Source of the DNA: Brevibacillus sp051967035
Lineage (GTDB): Bacteria; Bacillota; Bacilli; Brevibacillales; Brevibacillaceae
DNA: 64,000 bases
NCBI RefSeq assembly: GCF_051967035.1
Contig: NZ_JBQCKK010000003.1
Location: 230,739 to 294,738, forward strand
Reading direction: 5' to 3'
In this document: one piece after another, positions 43,442 through 51,041 of the stretch
Layout: each line of letters begins with the position of its first letter
Position numbering within the stretch: the first letter of the stretch is position 1
Program-made: the position numbers and the translations under genes
Notes under the pieces: model-generated
The model's database searches: none
What the model was told of the DNA's origin: nothing
Seen by the model: the letters and a program-made list of their open reading frames with translations, nothing else

Positions 43442-43689
43442 CACTCCACCACCCCGAGCAGAAGGTATTGATCGTTTGTGCAGAAAAGCACGGCGACCTG
43501 TTTGCCTACATCCTCCTGGCGCAATTGGGCGGAGCGCAGGACGACAATCTCGTCTGGCTCCAATGGGGTCGGGTCTTCGTCGAGTTTGACGGACACCGGG
43601 GACAGCGACAAAAGCCGTCCCAGCTCGCCCTGCGTGTTATTCAGGCCGTCGCGGGTGTAGCCTTTCAGCTTTGCAATGACGGACTGCAT
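43441..43689 (-). CDS. xkdR: XkdR-like protein (DUF2577), probable baseplate spike component
   Basis: 82 residues (YTRDGLNNTQGELGRLLSLS .. DEIVVLRSAQLRQEDVGKQV). It fits DUF2577, a small OB-like protein between XkdQ and XkdS in PBSX-type tails. AAAGGAGG precedes ATG 43689; the extension to 43770 overlaps the upstream gene and is unlikely. Confidence 0.85.
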   Translation of the reverse strand: MQSVIAKLKGYTRDGLNNTQGELGRLLSLSPVSVKLDEDPTPLEPDEIVVLRSAQLRQEDVGKQVAVLFCTNDQYLLLGVVE

Positions 43690-43691
43690 CG

Positions 43692-44645
43692 TTACGTCCT
43701 CCTTTCCAACTGAAGATCCATCGTGTATTGGCCGCCTTTCCAGTGCGCCTGGCAGCTGGTGACGATCCAATCGGTAATCGTTTGGTTGTTCTTTTCCATG
43801 ATCTTGATGAGCCAGCCCGCGCGAAGCCGCGCCGCGTGCTCGTCCTCATGCCGGACCGTAATCGAGCGCGTCCGGGGGATTTTGGACAGCTCGGCAAGCT
43901 GCTTCGCGGCCAGAGCCGCTACATTTTTGTCCTCGCCTGCGTCGATGACCTTTTGCATGCGGCCGATCTGTTTGACGAGGCTTTCGTTTGCCTTCGTCGC
44001 GCTACTCGCCACCTGATCGCCCCGATAGCGTTCTGCTGTGACAACCGTGTAGACGTCCTCGATGCTTTCCCCCGTCGCGCTGTTTGCGAGCATGCTCGAC
44101 TTGAACAAGGGCACGATGCTGTTCTTCCCTTCCGGCAAAACGGTCAGCTTGTCGCGCTGGTATTGCACGAAATAGCGAATGCCTGTTTTCTCGTAAGCTT
44201 GCTCGGTCAGCGAGGTGAACAACGCCGTGTACGATTGCGGCGAGATGCGCTCTTTAGTCGTAAAACCAAAAGGCGGGCAACTGAAGTTGACCCCAGCCGC
44301 CTTGATGATGCGCGCCAGCTCGGTTCCGGCATCGCCGTTCAGCTTGATCCGGGAGGTTTCGTTTTTTTGCAGGTACCAGCCCAACTCGTAGGCGGTTGCC
44401 GACAAGTCTCCCGTCCGGTCGTCGCGCTCCAGGCGGACAAGCGGGCCGTGGAAAAATTGCTGCGCTTCCTTTAGCTGCACGCCCGAAAAGAGCATGAAAA
44501 AGCCCGCCGTTTGCAGCGGCGGGGCCTCCTTGATTTTCACCTCTGCCTGTTGGGCGATCTGGCCGCGGGACGAAGACCAGGACAGCTCGATGACGGCCGG
44601 GGACAGGTCATAGCGGGTCTGCTCCTTGCCGTAAATGACTTTCAT
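43692..44645 (-). CDS. xkdQ: XkdQ-like tail hub protein
   Basis: 317 residues. The first 100 form a beta-rich hub domain (YDLSPAVIELSWSSSRGQIA, FFMLFSGVQLKEAQQFFHGP); a middle helical part (EQAYEKTGIRYFVQYQRDKL) and AGWLIKIMEKNNQTITDWIV at the end match XkdQ/YqbQ, a gpD/gp27-like hub. It connects the tail tube to the baseplate centre. It starts five bases after the preceding stop. Confidence 0.9.
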   Translation of the reverse strand: MKVIYGKEQTRYDLSPAVIELSWSSSRGQIAQQAEVKIKEAPPLQTAGFFMLFSGVQLKEAQQFFHGPLVRLERDDRTGDLSATAYELGWYLQKNETSRIKLNGDAGTELARIIKAAGVNFSCPPFGFTTKERISPQSYTALFTSLTEQAYEKTGIRYFVQYQRDKLTVLPEGKNSIVPLFKSSMLANSATGESIEDVYTVVTAERYRGDQVASSATKANESLVKQIGRMQKVIDAGEDKNVAALAAKQLAELSKIPRTRSITVRHEDEHAARLRAGWLIKIMEKNNQTITDWIVTSCQAHWKGGQYTMDLQLERRT

Positions 44646-44649
44646 CTCA

Positions 44650-45252
44650 TCATCTCCGTGAAAAACCGCGTTCGTCTTCCAGCTTTTTTTGGATACGCAT
44701 GCGCATGTCCTCCGATTTTTTGCTGTCGGTGGATTGCGCCCACGCTTTTTGCTTCTGCGTTTTTTTCGCTACCTTGCCGCTCGTATTGGGACGAGCTGGC
44801 TGCTGCCGCGAAATGACCGAGCCGGGCGAAAGCAACTGCGTCTGATTGCTCCAGGTGATGAACTCGTCTTTGACAAACAGCGGCAGTTCGATCGAGCCGT
44901 GAAAGTCGACGTTTTTCCCCTGAAACTTGCCGTCGCACGGCCCGATGAGCACGTTCCAGGCAAGGTCCAGCTCGTCGATGGTCAAAAGCGCCTCCGATCC
45001 CGTCAGGCGCTCCAGCCCGGCAAGCCACGGCCTTGGCCCCTGGTAGCCTTTTACCTCGATGTACGGGGCCGAGATGTCGCCGGGCAAAAGGAAGTCGAAG
45101 CTGATCGCCTTTGGCCGTCTGGCCGAAATGCGATTTCCGGCCAGCAGCGTGATGGACGTGGTCCCTTCTACATCGTTGCCGTATCCGCGAAACTGAATGT
45201 CAGCGGGCGTGACCGGGAATGTCAATGGATATTTGCCTTGCAGCCGGATCAT
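44650..45252 (-). CDS. xkdP: XkdP-like tail protein lacking the LysM end
   Basis: 200 residues. The N-terminal 125 (LQGKYPLTFPVTPADIQFRG, AISFDFLLPGDISAPYIEVK, WNVLIGPCDGKFQGKNVDF) match the XkdP-type tail completion domain. In PBSX, XkdP ends in a LysM domain; here the end is a short basic region (KVAKKTQKQKAWAQSTDSKK) with no LysM pattern. The ATG 45252 overlaps the tape-measure stop and follows GGAGGAG. Confidence 0.8.
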   Translation of the reverse strand: MIRLQGKYPLTFPVTPADIQFRGYGNDVEGTTSITLLAGNRISARRPKAISFDFLLPGDISAPYIEVKGYQGPRPWLAGLERLTGSEALLTIDELDLAWNVLIGPCDGKFQGKNVDFHGSIELPLFVKDEFITWSNQTQLLSPGSVISRQQPARPNTSGKVAKKTQKQKAWAQSTDSKKSEDMRMRIQKKLEDERGFSRR

Positions 45253-47600
45253 GTAGCCACTCCTCCTCTCGTCTCCAATGCATCCAGCAGCGCTTTCTCG
45301 ATAATGGCCCGGATTCGCTGGCCGACGGATGGATCGTTGAGCATTTTCAGCATCGTCGGGATATCTTGCAGTACGCCTGCCGCCTGCAACGAAATCGTCA
45401 CTTGCGGGAGGGTCAAGGAGACGCTCTGTGGTCGGGAAGCAGCGCTTGCCGCTGGAGAATAGCCAGGGGCAGGCTGTCCCGGCCATGCGGCCGATGTCGG
45501 GGCTGGCGCTGATGCCAGGCGGCTTCCGGCGCCTGTTTCCGCTGGCGGGCGTTCGCTTCCCTGTCCTGCTCGACTTGCTTTCGCGGATGATTGACTCTGC
45601 CACCACTCCGCAGCCTTGTCGAAGGCCATGCTGCCCAGCATAGAACCACCGAAGCCGCCGATGATGCCCCCGATCGCTCCACCTATCGCCGTACCGATGC
45701 CCGGAACAATCGAACCGACTGTTGCGCCCATCGCGGCTCCGGCGGCAGCGCCACCCCACCCGCCAAGCGCTTCCGCACCTACTTGAGCTGCCGTCTCCAT
45801 CTTGTTTTCGGCTCCGGCGATCGTCGCCAGACCGAGCAACCCTCCAACGAAAGGCACCTTTCTCAGTCCCGCTTTCGCCATCGTTTTCCAAGCGCCTTTT
45901 CCGCCTGCTTTTCCCTCTCCACCCAAGCCGCCGCTATCTGGCTCAAGCTTGTTGGGGGCAGGAGCAACAGGGGGGGCTGCGTTTTTGCCAGCAGCATCCG
46001 GGACAGGTCTGTTCCCGGCAGACGGAACTGCCTTTTTCGACCGCTTTTTCTTCCGCCCGACAGCAGCGTTCCGTTCATGGCCGATGTTGATGCCTGCACC
46101 GGAGCCGTCGCAGCAGCAGCACTCGCCTTTTCCGCCTGCTGTCTTGGCAGCTGCTCCTTTTTTTCCTCTGCTGTCCCACCAGTCCCGCGTCGCGGTAGCG
46201 AAGGCTTTCGCTTTTCCCCACATGCTTGTTAGTTGGATCGCCATTGCTGTTCCTACGGCAAAAGTCCCGATTACGTACACGGCAGACTGTCTGACCGAGT
46301 CCGACCAACCGTTGACCCACCCGGTCAATGCTTCCGCTGTACGGGAAATCAGCGTCGAAACGCCTGACAGGTCGCCGGAAATTTTGCCGATGGCTTCCAT
46401 GGCCTCGTTCTTCGCCGCTGCCTGCGCCTGCATGGACGCAAAAAACGGATCTGCCTTGGTCGCTGCGGCGTAAGACTTGTCGGCTTCGTTGCCGACTTGC
46501 GGGCTGATTTCGCCCCCGGCGATTTTAACCGTTTTCTCGACAGCCGATCCCGCATTTCCTCCCAGGCTTGCCATCGCCTTTTGCTGGGCAGCCTTGTCCG
46601 TCATGGCCGCAATCGACAGCATCGTTTTTCCAAGCGCGATTCGCTGCTCGTCTTTGTCTCCTGAGGACAATCCCTGGCTGATCTTCTTCGCCTCGTCCTC
46701 CGCCCGTTTCTTCGCCTCTGCGGCGCTTTGGCCTTGCGCCTCGTACTGGGACTGCAGGAGGCGAGCAAGCTCTCCGCTTCCGCCAAGCTCCTGTGTCTTT
46801 TTCAGCAAGGTGCCAAACGACTTCTCTTCATTGGACAGCTTGCCGATTTCCCCCACTACAGCCGCCAGTTTTTCCGGCGTATTCAGCAATTTTCCGTTTT
46901 GCGCGTTGAATTGCGAGATGGATTCGACCAGCTTGACGCTGAGGTTGCCTTCTCCCGTGTTGTTCATGTACTGGAGCGCATTCGCCAGCCGCACGGCGCT
47001 GTCCGTGTCAGTCGTGCCGCCAATGGCCGCCATCATTTTCACGCTGTCTTCCGGAGCAAACCGCGTCGTGACGCCAAGCTTGGCCGCTTCCAGCGCGAAG
47101 TTCGGGTGGTCGTTCTCGCTTTTGGCGATCAGGGCCATGGCCTGGGAAGCTTTCAGGTAAGGATTGAGCGTTGTCAGCTTTTTCGTCAGCTCGTCAAAAC
47201 GCTTCATTTCCTCCTCTGTTTTCCCTCTGGCCGCATACAGCGCCCGCTCCCGTGCCGCTGCCTGCGCTTCGGTCTTGGCTCCATCGAGCGTCGTGCCTAT
47301 CGCAAGTCCGGCCAAAATCCCTCCGGCAGCCGCCAACTCCGTTTTCAAGTCGTGGAGCTTGCCGGTGACCTCCCCGAACTCCACTTTCGGCTTTACGTTT
47401 ACCTGGTTCAGTTCTTTCAGGCTGTTCCGGATGTTTTGCATGTCCGCTTTCATCTGCCCCATTCCCGCAGAAAATTGCCTGGTCATGCGCTGCACCCCCC
47501 GGCTGGACCGGTCTACTTCCCTTGCCAGCCCGCCGGCTTCCTTCACCAGCCTGTTCATTTCCTTGCGCATTTCTTTCAGTCTCGCAACATCTGTTGCCAA
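45249..47600 (-). CDS. xkdO: Tail tape measure protein (XkdO-like)
   Basis: 783 residues. The TTG at 47600 is the start: ACAGGAGGTGA lies just upstream. The N-terminal 100 residues are coiled coil (VARLKEMRKEMNRLVKEAGG), the middle (about 110-420) contains the TP901-like core (LAAAGGILAGLAIGTT .. ELGGSGELARLLQSQY). Hydrophobic Gly/Ala-rich segments follow near 440-460 and 590-670 (GGWGGAAAGAAMGATVGSIV, GTAIGGAIGGIIGGFGGSML). It sets tail length and is ejected on contraction. An unusual ECCCCDG motif lies near residue 495. The tail length of the particle should follow from this gene. Confidence 0.9.
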   Translation of the reverse strand: MATDVARLKEMRKEMNRLVKEAGGLAREVDRSSRGVQRMTRQFSAGMGQMKADMQNIRNSLKELNQVNVKPKVEFGEVTGKLHDLKTELAAAGGILAGLAIGTTLDGAKTEAQAAARERALYAARGKTEEEMKRFDELTKKLTTLNPYLKASQAMALIAKSENDHPNFALEAAKLGVTTRFAPEDSVKMMAAIGGTTDTDSAVRLANALQYMNNTGEGNLSVKLVESISQFNAQNGKLLNTPEKLAAVVGEIGKLSNEEKSFGTLLKKTQELGGSGELARLLQSQYEAQGQSAAEAKKRAEDEAKKISQGLSSGDKDEQRIALGKTMLSIAAMTDKAAQQKAMASLGGNAGSAVEKTVKIAGGEISPQVGNEADKSYAAATKADPFFASMQAQAAAKNEAMEAIGKISGDLSGVSTLISRTAEALTGWVNGWSDSVRQSAVYVIGTFAVGTAMAIQLTSMWGKAKAFATATRDWWDSRGKKGAAAKTAGGKGECCCCDGSGAGINIGHERNAAVGRKKKRSKKAVPSAGNRPVPDAAGKNAAPPVAPAPNKLEPDSGGLGGEGKAGGKGAWKTMAKAGLRKVPFVGGLLGLATIAGAENKMETAAQVGAEALGGWGGAAAGAAMGATVGSIVPGIGTAIGGAIGGIIGGFGGSMLGSMAFDKAAEWWQSQSSAKASRAGQGSERPPAETGAGSRLASAPAPTSAAWPGQPAPGYSPAASAASRPQSVSLTLPQVTISLQAAGVLQDIPTMLKMLNDPSVGQRIRAIIEKALLDALETRGGVAT

Positions 47601-47667
47601 TCTTTTCACCTCCTGTCCGATCTGATTGACTCGAAGAGAGAGCCGACAGGAAAAAGGCCGAGTGCGA

Positions 47668-47832
47668 TCACCCAGCCTTCTCCTCATCCTCCAGTTCGAT
47701 CATCTGACAAGCCATCACGAACAGCTTTTGCTTGTACGCATCCACTTCGTACTCCACGAGATCCGACGGACGGCCTCTGCCCTTTAAAAAAGCGCGGCAC
47801 ATATGCCAGGCCTCTCCGTCAGATCGGATCAG
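47668..47832 (-). CDS. Frameshifted C-terminal extension of the XkdN tail chaperone
   Basis: Read in the -1 frame from the AAAAAAC site at 47838-47832, 54 residues follow the xkdN frame (starting LIRSDGEAWHMCRAFLKGRG and ending ELEDEEKAG) before a TGA at 47668-47670. The extension has no start codon or ribosome site of its own but reads as a normal acidic-helical protein. The fusion would be about 180 residues, the equivalent of the G-GT product of lambda-like phages. It sits between xkdN and the tape measure gene, the place where such fusions occur. Confidence 0.75.
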   Translation of the reverse strand: MIRSDGEAWHMCRAFLKGRGRPSDLVEYEVDAYKQKLFVMACQMIELEDEEKAG

Positions 47833-48209
47833 TTTTTTGCTTCTTCAATGGCCGCTTCCTCCGATTGGCCCGCGTTTACTTCGCGCACCGCTTGCAGCAG
47901 CTTGCTGTAGCCTTCCGGGTTGTCGCGGAAAATCTTTTCCACCAGCTCGTACTTCGTTCCTGCCTTGTACGCCTTTTTCAGTTCTTCCTGGTTCCACGGA
48001 AAATCGTGCTCGGTCGACTTCACAATCCGGGCATCGTTGTACAGGAACCAGTCTGTTTGCTCCCCTTTGTCCGCCATCCGCTCGCATTCGCGCAGCTCTG
48101 TCAGATTCAGTTGGCGCACTTTCCATTCGTCGCCGTCAATGACGACAGTCACCTCTTTGCGCGGGGCCTGTTCATTCGCTTTTGCCAAATATTTTTGCAG
48201 CTTGCTCAT
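47829..48209 (-). CDS. xkdN: XkdN-like tail assembly chaperone
   Basis: 126 residues (KYLAKANEQAPRKEVTVVID, LRECERMADKGEQTDWFLYN, QAVREVNAGQSEEAAIEEAKN). It fits XkdN, which with its frameshifted longer form coats the tape measure during tube assembly. The stop TGA follows A-AAA-AAC directly, a canonical -1 slippery heptamer in the right phase. TAGGAGG precedes the ATG. Confidence 0.88.
   Translation of the reverse strand: MSKLQKYLAKANEQAPRKEVTVVIDGDEWKVRQLNLTELRECERMADKGEQTDWFLYNDARIVKSTEHDFPWNQEELKKAYKAGTKYELVEKIFRDNPEGYSKLLQAVREVNAGQSEEAAIEEAKN
47832..47838 (-). other. Programmed -1 frameshift site (A AAA AAC)
   Basis: The heptamer is in phase with xkdN (GC-A.AAA.AAC-TGA). Slippage joins the 126-residue frame to the 54-residue extension ending at 47668. 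Short inverted repeats just downstream (TCCG..CGGA, GGCA..TGCC) could stimulate it. Confidence 0.75.
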
Positions 48210-48220
48210 CTTTCTTCCTC

Positions 48221-48673
48221 CTATTCGATGTAGGTTGGCAGTTCATCCAGGTAGTCCGGCTTGTCGATGGACATCCCTTTCAGGTCGTAGGTAGCGTGAT
48301 CGTTGCCGTCTGCCTTCGCTTCCCACAGCGTGATCTCGTCCGGATTGAGCACAATGTTGGAAATGCGGACGCGCTCGGAATGGCCCGCTTCCTTGTCCAG
48401 CGTCTCGCCGATCAAAAACGGCAGAACAGGCGTCTTGCCCTGCGTCAGTTGCTCGACCACGTAGTATTTCAGGGCAGCGTTGGTGGCGGTAATTTTCAGC
48501 GTCACCTCGACATGCCAGTCATTGACCGTCTGGATTTTCCCTTTTTGCAGACGGTTCGTGTCGCCGTACTCGACCTTGAGGACCATTTTGCCTTCCAATG
48601 TCCCGTAGATCGGATCTCCATTTTCATCGTACACCTGGCAATTTTTCAGTTTGATATCGCGTGCAATAGCCAC
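48221..48673 (-). CDS. xkdM: Tail tube protein (XkdM)
   Basis: 150 residues with the XkdM pattern: RDIKLKNCQVYDENGDPIYG, LKVEYGDTNRLQKGKIQTVN, HVEVTLKITATNAALKYYVV and ADGNDHATYDLKGMSIDKPD. It forms the inner tube of the contractile tail. The start is GTG 48673 after GGGAGGTG; the sheath gene ends at 48674, directly adjoining. Confidence 0.93.
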   Translation of the reverse strand: MAIARDIKLKNCQVYDENGDPIYGTLEGKMVLKVEYGDTNRLQKGKIQTVNDWHVEVTLKITATNAALKYYVVEQLTQGKTPVLPFLIGETLDKEAGHSERVRISNIVLNPDEITLWEAKADGNDHATYDLKGMSIDKPDYLDELPTYIE

Positions 48674-50011
48674 TTACAGCACCTCCCAGTCAATGTCAAA
48701 GTATTCGATGGCATCCAGCGGCTTGGCCGACAGTTGGAAGCCCCGGCGATCTCCGTTGCCGTTCTTTTTGTCGGTAAACGTCCAGCCTGCTTCAATCGCG
48801 CCCTGCTGCTCGCGAACGGTCATGTAGGCGTTGACCGCCGAGACGAACACCGCGCCGCCGAGGTCGTTGTTGCCGAGCTTGCCTTTGTACTTTTTGCCCA
48901 CGGCATTAATGTCGTTGACGATCTGATCGAGCGTCATGCTGACGCGGATTTTGCCGTAGTCTTCGCGTTCATGGTTGCCCAGCACAGCCAGCGTGTTGAC
49001 GGCGCTCTCGATGATGTACACATCGCCATCGCGCGTCGCCACCAGCGTGCCGGAGCCGAGCGCTTGCAAAATATCGCTGTGGCCCCAGTCCTTCTGCGCC
49101 TTTTTCAGCGGCACGACGACCGCCGTCAAAGACTCATGGGCAGGCGTCGCCGCGATCATGCCCGCTACCCACGCAGCCCACTCCAGGCTTCCGTACACGT
49201 TGCCGTTGTTGTGCTGGCCTGCGATGGCGCAATTGACGACAAAGCGGGCGTTTTGCGCGACAGAACGCTCCACGTGCTTCTCCATGCTCTCGTCTTCCGC
49301 CGCTTTTCCACCGATGACCAGCGTGCTCAGCTTTTTGCCGAGCGTACGGCGATCGCTCATAAACTGCTTGGCTGCCGCCTGCACAGCCGGATCATCGAAC
49401 GGCAGATACATCGCGTCAAAATCGGCGCCGGATACAGCCATGAACAGTTTGGTCGCATCAGCCGCAGTAAGCGTGTCTGTCCCGCTCGCCCCGCCTGCCA
49501 AATTCGTCTCGGAAGTTGTTGCAATCGCCGCATCTCCCAGCTTTTTCACACGCACGTAAATCGATTGGCCGGTTTTGCCCACCAGCTCGTCCGCGTTGGC
49601 AAACGAAAACTTCTCGGTTTGCAGCGGCCCTTTTACTTGCAGCTCCTTTTTGCCTGGCTCAGAGGTGGACGCACTGATGACGACCTTGAGATCGTTGCCG
49701 ATTAAGCCCGGATAAAGCGCCTCTACCCGGATCGCGTCCGCCTGTTCGTAAGCAGCTTTGCTTGCATTTCCGTTCGTCATGCGGTAGGCCAAAATCGTCG
49801 CGCCCCCCTCCCCCGCCAGTTCAACCGTATCGGCCTTGCCGAATGTTTGCGCCATGCGCTCCTCGTAGCTGCCCAGCTTCACCAGTTCGTCCGGCGCCCC
49901 CCACTCCGCCTGGTACGGAACCAGCACGACGCCGCTCTTTGGCACGACGCGTTCTTTTGCTTTTGCGATCAGTTCGACCGTTACCCCCGGCCGTTCACGT
50001 TGAATGGTCAT
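48674..50011 (-). CDS. xkdK: Contractile tail sheath protein (XkdK)
   Basis: 445 residues, normal for PBSX-type sheaths. ERPGVTVELIAKAKERVVPK at the start, GVVLVPYQAEWGAPDELVKL, and the C-terminal handshake region (KIRVSMTLDQIVNDINAVGK, GFQLSAKPLDAIEYFDIDWE) are all characteristic. It proves that the particle is of the contractile (R-type) kind. Start ATG 50011 was chosen over the longer frame to 50149 because that frame has a low-complexity Arg/Ser shadow. Confidence 0.94.
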   Translation of the reverse strand: MTIQRERPGVTVELIAKAKERVVPKSGVVLVPYQAEWGAPDELVKLGSYEERMAQTFGKADTVELAGEGGATILAYRMTNGNASKAAYEQADAIRVEALYPGLIGNDLKVVISASTSEPGKKELQVKGPLQTEKFSFANADELVGKTGQSIYVRVKKLGDAAIATTSETNLAGGASGTDTLTAADATKLFMAVSGADFDAMYLPFDDPAVQAAAKQFMSDRRTLGKKLSTLVIGGKAAEDESMEKHVERSVAQNARFVVNCAIAGQHNNGNVYGSLEWAAWVAGMIAATPAHESLTAVVVPLKKAQKDWGHSDILQALGSGTLVATRDGDVYIIESAVNTLAVLGNHEREDYGKIRVSMTLDQIVNDINAVGKKYKGKLGNNDLGGAVFVSAVNAYMTVREQQGAIEAGWTFTDKKNGNGDRRGFQLSAKPLDAIEYFDIDWEVL

Positions 50012-50013
50012 GA

Positions 50014-50196
50014 TTACACCCCGCCTTTGTATTTGGTCAATCGATTTTTCACTTGGCCCTCCGGCAACCGTTCGTGATCGGCTGCCTGAAAAAGAGCGCC
50101 TGCTACCTCGAACCTTTCGGCTTCCAGGTAAGCGGCGCTCCTGATCCACTCCTGCTTGGTTTTCACAACCTCAGGCTGTTGTTCTTTTTTTGCCAC
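50014..50196 (-). CDS. Small tail-operon protein, 60 aa
   Basis: A short charged protein (EVVKTKQEWIRSAAYLEAER, FEVAGALFQAADHERLPEGQ) between the tail terminator and sheath genes, at the place where PBSX-like clusters often carry a short gene. GTG 50196 overlaps the upstream stop (TAGTG). No function known; its pattern (AAYLEAERFEVAGALF) occurs in small phage proteins. Confidence 0.7.
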   Translation of the reverse strand: MAKKEQQPEVVKTKQEWIRSAAYLEAERFEVAGALFQAADHERLPEGQVKNRLTKYKGGV

Positions 50197-50648
50197 TAGG
50201 ACTGTCCCTCCTCGATCTCAAATTCGTTGATTGTTCCTTCGGCCTCTCTCGGTACCGTCACGATGTACGTGAACCGAAAAGCCATTTCCGTGCGGTCTCG
50301 TCTATCCCGCCAGATGCGCAACGTGGAGCTGTCGATCTCGATGGACATCCCGGACGCCCTGCCCCGGTAGCTGTACTGCGACTGGCGCAACAGCTGGCGC
50401 AGCGGCTCGGCCGACAGCCTCTGATACACGCCCTCTATTTGGGGATAATGGAGCACGATGAGCGCCTCCGCCTCCACCTGATAGGAAGTGTGGCTCCGGC
50501 CTGTTTCGCCGATCCCTTGCGTCATCAGAAACGCCGCTGGCGGCGAAAAGCGCCGAGCCATCCAGTCATCGACATTCAAGACTGTTGCCAGTTGCGGATA
50601 AGCTTCTTCGATCAGCTCGGTCAAAATGGCGAGCTCGCGATCCTCCAT
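50196..50648 (-). CDS. Tail terminator-like protein (XkdJ position); first gene of the tail operon
   Basis: 150 residues (LAILTELIEEAYPQLATVLN, TSYQVEAEALIVLHYPQIEG, YSYRGRASGMSIEIDSSTLR, MAFRFTYIVTVPREAEGTIN). Size and place fit the tail terminator/completion proteins upstream of the sheath (XkdI-XkdJ region). GGGAGGTGGG precedes ATG 50648. No capsid, portal or head-tail connector genes lie further upstream; the operon starts here. Confidence 0.75.
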   Translation of the reverse strand: MEDRELAILTELIEEAYPQLATVLNVDDWMARRFSPPAAFLMTQGIGETGRSHTSYQVEAEALIVLHYPQIEGVYQRLSAEPLRQLLRQSQYSYRGRASGMSIEIDSSTLRIWRDRRDRTEMAFRFTYIVTVPREAEGTINEFEIEEGQS

Positions 50649-50711
50649 CTTCCCACCTCCCTTTTGTTCTCGTCCTTCGCCGCGTGTCAACTCCCTTCTG
50701 TCTGATTAGCG

Positions 50712-50747
50712 AACGGAAAAAGCCACCCGGTTCGTCACCAGATGGCT
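50712..50747 (-). terminator. Intrinsic terminator in the leader of the tail operon
   Basis: On the minus strand AGCCATCTGG (50747-50738) pairs with CCGGGTGGCT (50730-50721) across a 7-base loop, followed by TTTTT. It lies between the candidate promoter and the first tail gene (start 50648), so it could be an attenuator or antitermination target rather than an ordinary end. Confidence 0.6.
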
Positions 50748-50778
50748 CGTTTGGTTCTTGCTTGATTCGCTTGAGTCG

Positions 50779-50847
50779 ATTATAACGCGAAGCGCGTGGA
50801 GAAGTGGATTTTTCACGGAAGTGTCAGGGGGTGTCAGCTTGTGTCAG
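50779..50847 (-). promoter_or_regulatory. Candidate tail-operon promoter with three 10-bp-phased repeats
   Basis: TATAAT (50784-50779 on the minus strand, within GTTATAAT) is preceded by no good -35. About 37 to 63 bases further upstream are three copies of CTGACAC (plus-strand GTGTCAG at 50821, 50831 and 50841), spaced exactly 10 bp. They sit on one face of the helix at about -49 to -75, the place of an activator. Leader to the first gene: about 125 bases. Confidence 0.55.
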
Positions 50848-50856
50848 TCATGGGTG

Positions 50857-50961
50857 GGGCGGAGGGTGCTAGTTGCGTTGGTTCTGGTAGCTCTGCTGGT
50901 TCCTGTAGCTCCGCTAGTTCCAGCGGTTCTGCCTGCTCCCTCTAGCCCCCCACCTCCGCCC
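50857..50961. repeat. 9-bp periodic repeat inside an inverted repeat
   Basis: GGGCGGAGG (50857-50865) and CCTCCGCCC (50953-50961) bracket about 87 bases with a 9-bp period. On the minus strand the units read GGAACTAGC, GGAGCTACA, GGAACCAGC and so on, in one frame as G-T-S/G-A-T-like triplets, as in decayed collagen repeats. No start codon makes it a gene. Confidence 0.5.
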
Positions 50962-50971
50962 GATCCACTCC

Positions 50972-51009
50972 AATAAAAAATAAAGCCTCGCCACCCTTTT
51001 TGGCGAAGC
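50972..51009 (-). terminator. Terminator of the alpha/beta hydrolase gene
   Basis: Stem GCCTCGCCA / TGGCGAAGC (50985-50993 with 51001-51009) followed on the minus strand by TTTATTTTTTATTG. Confidence 0.8.
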
Positions 51010-51041
51010 AATCAAACGGTGAATGGACCTTTCGCACCCGC

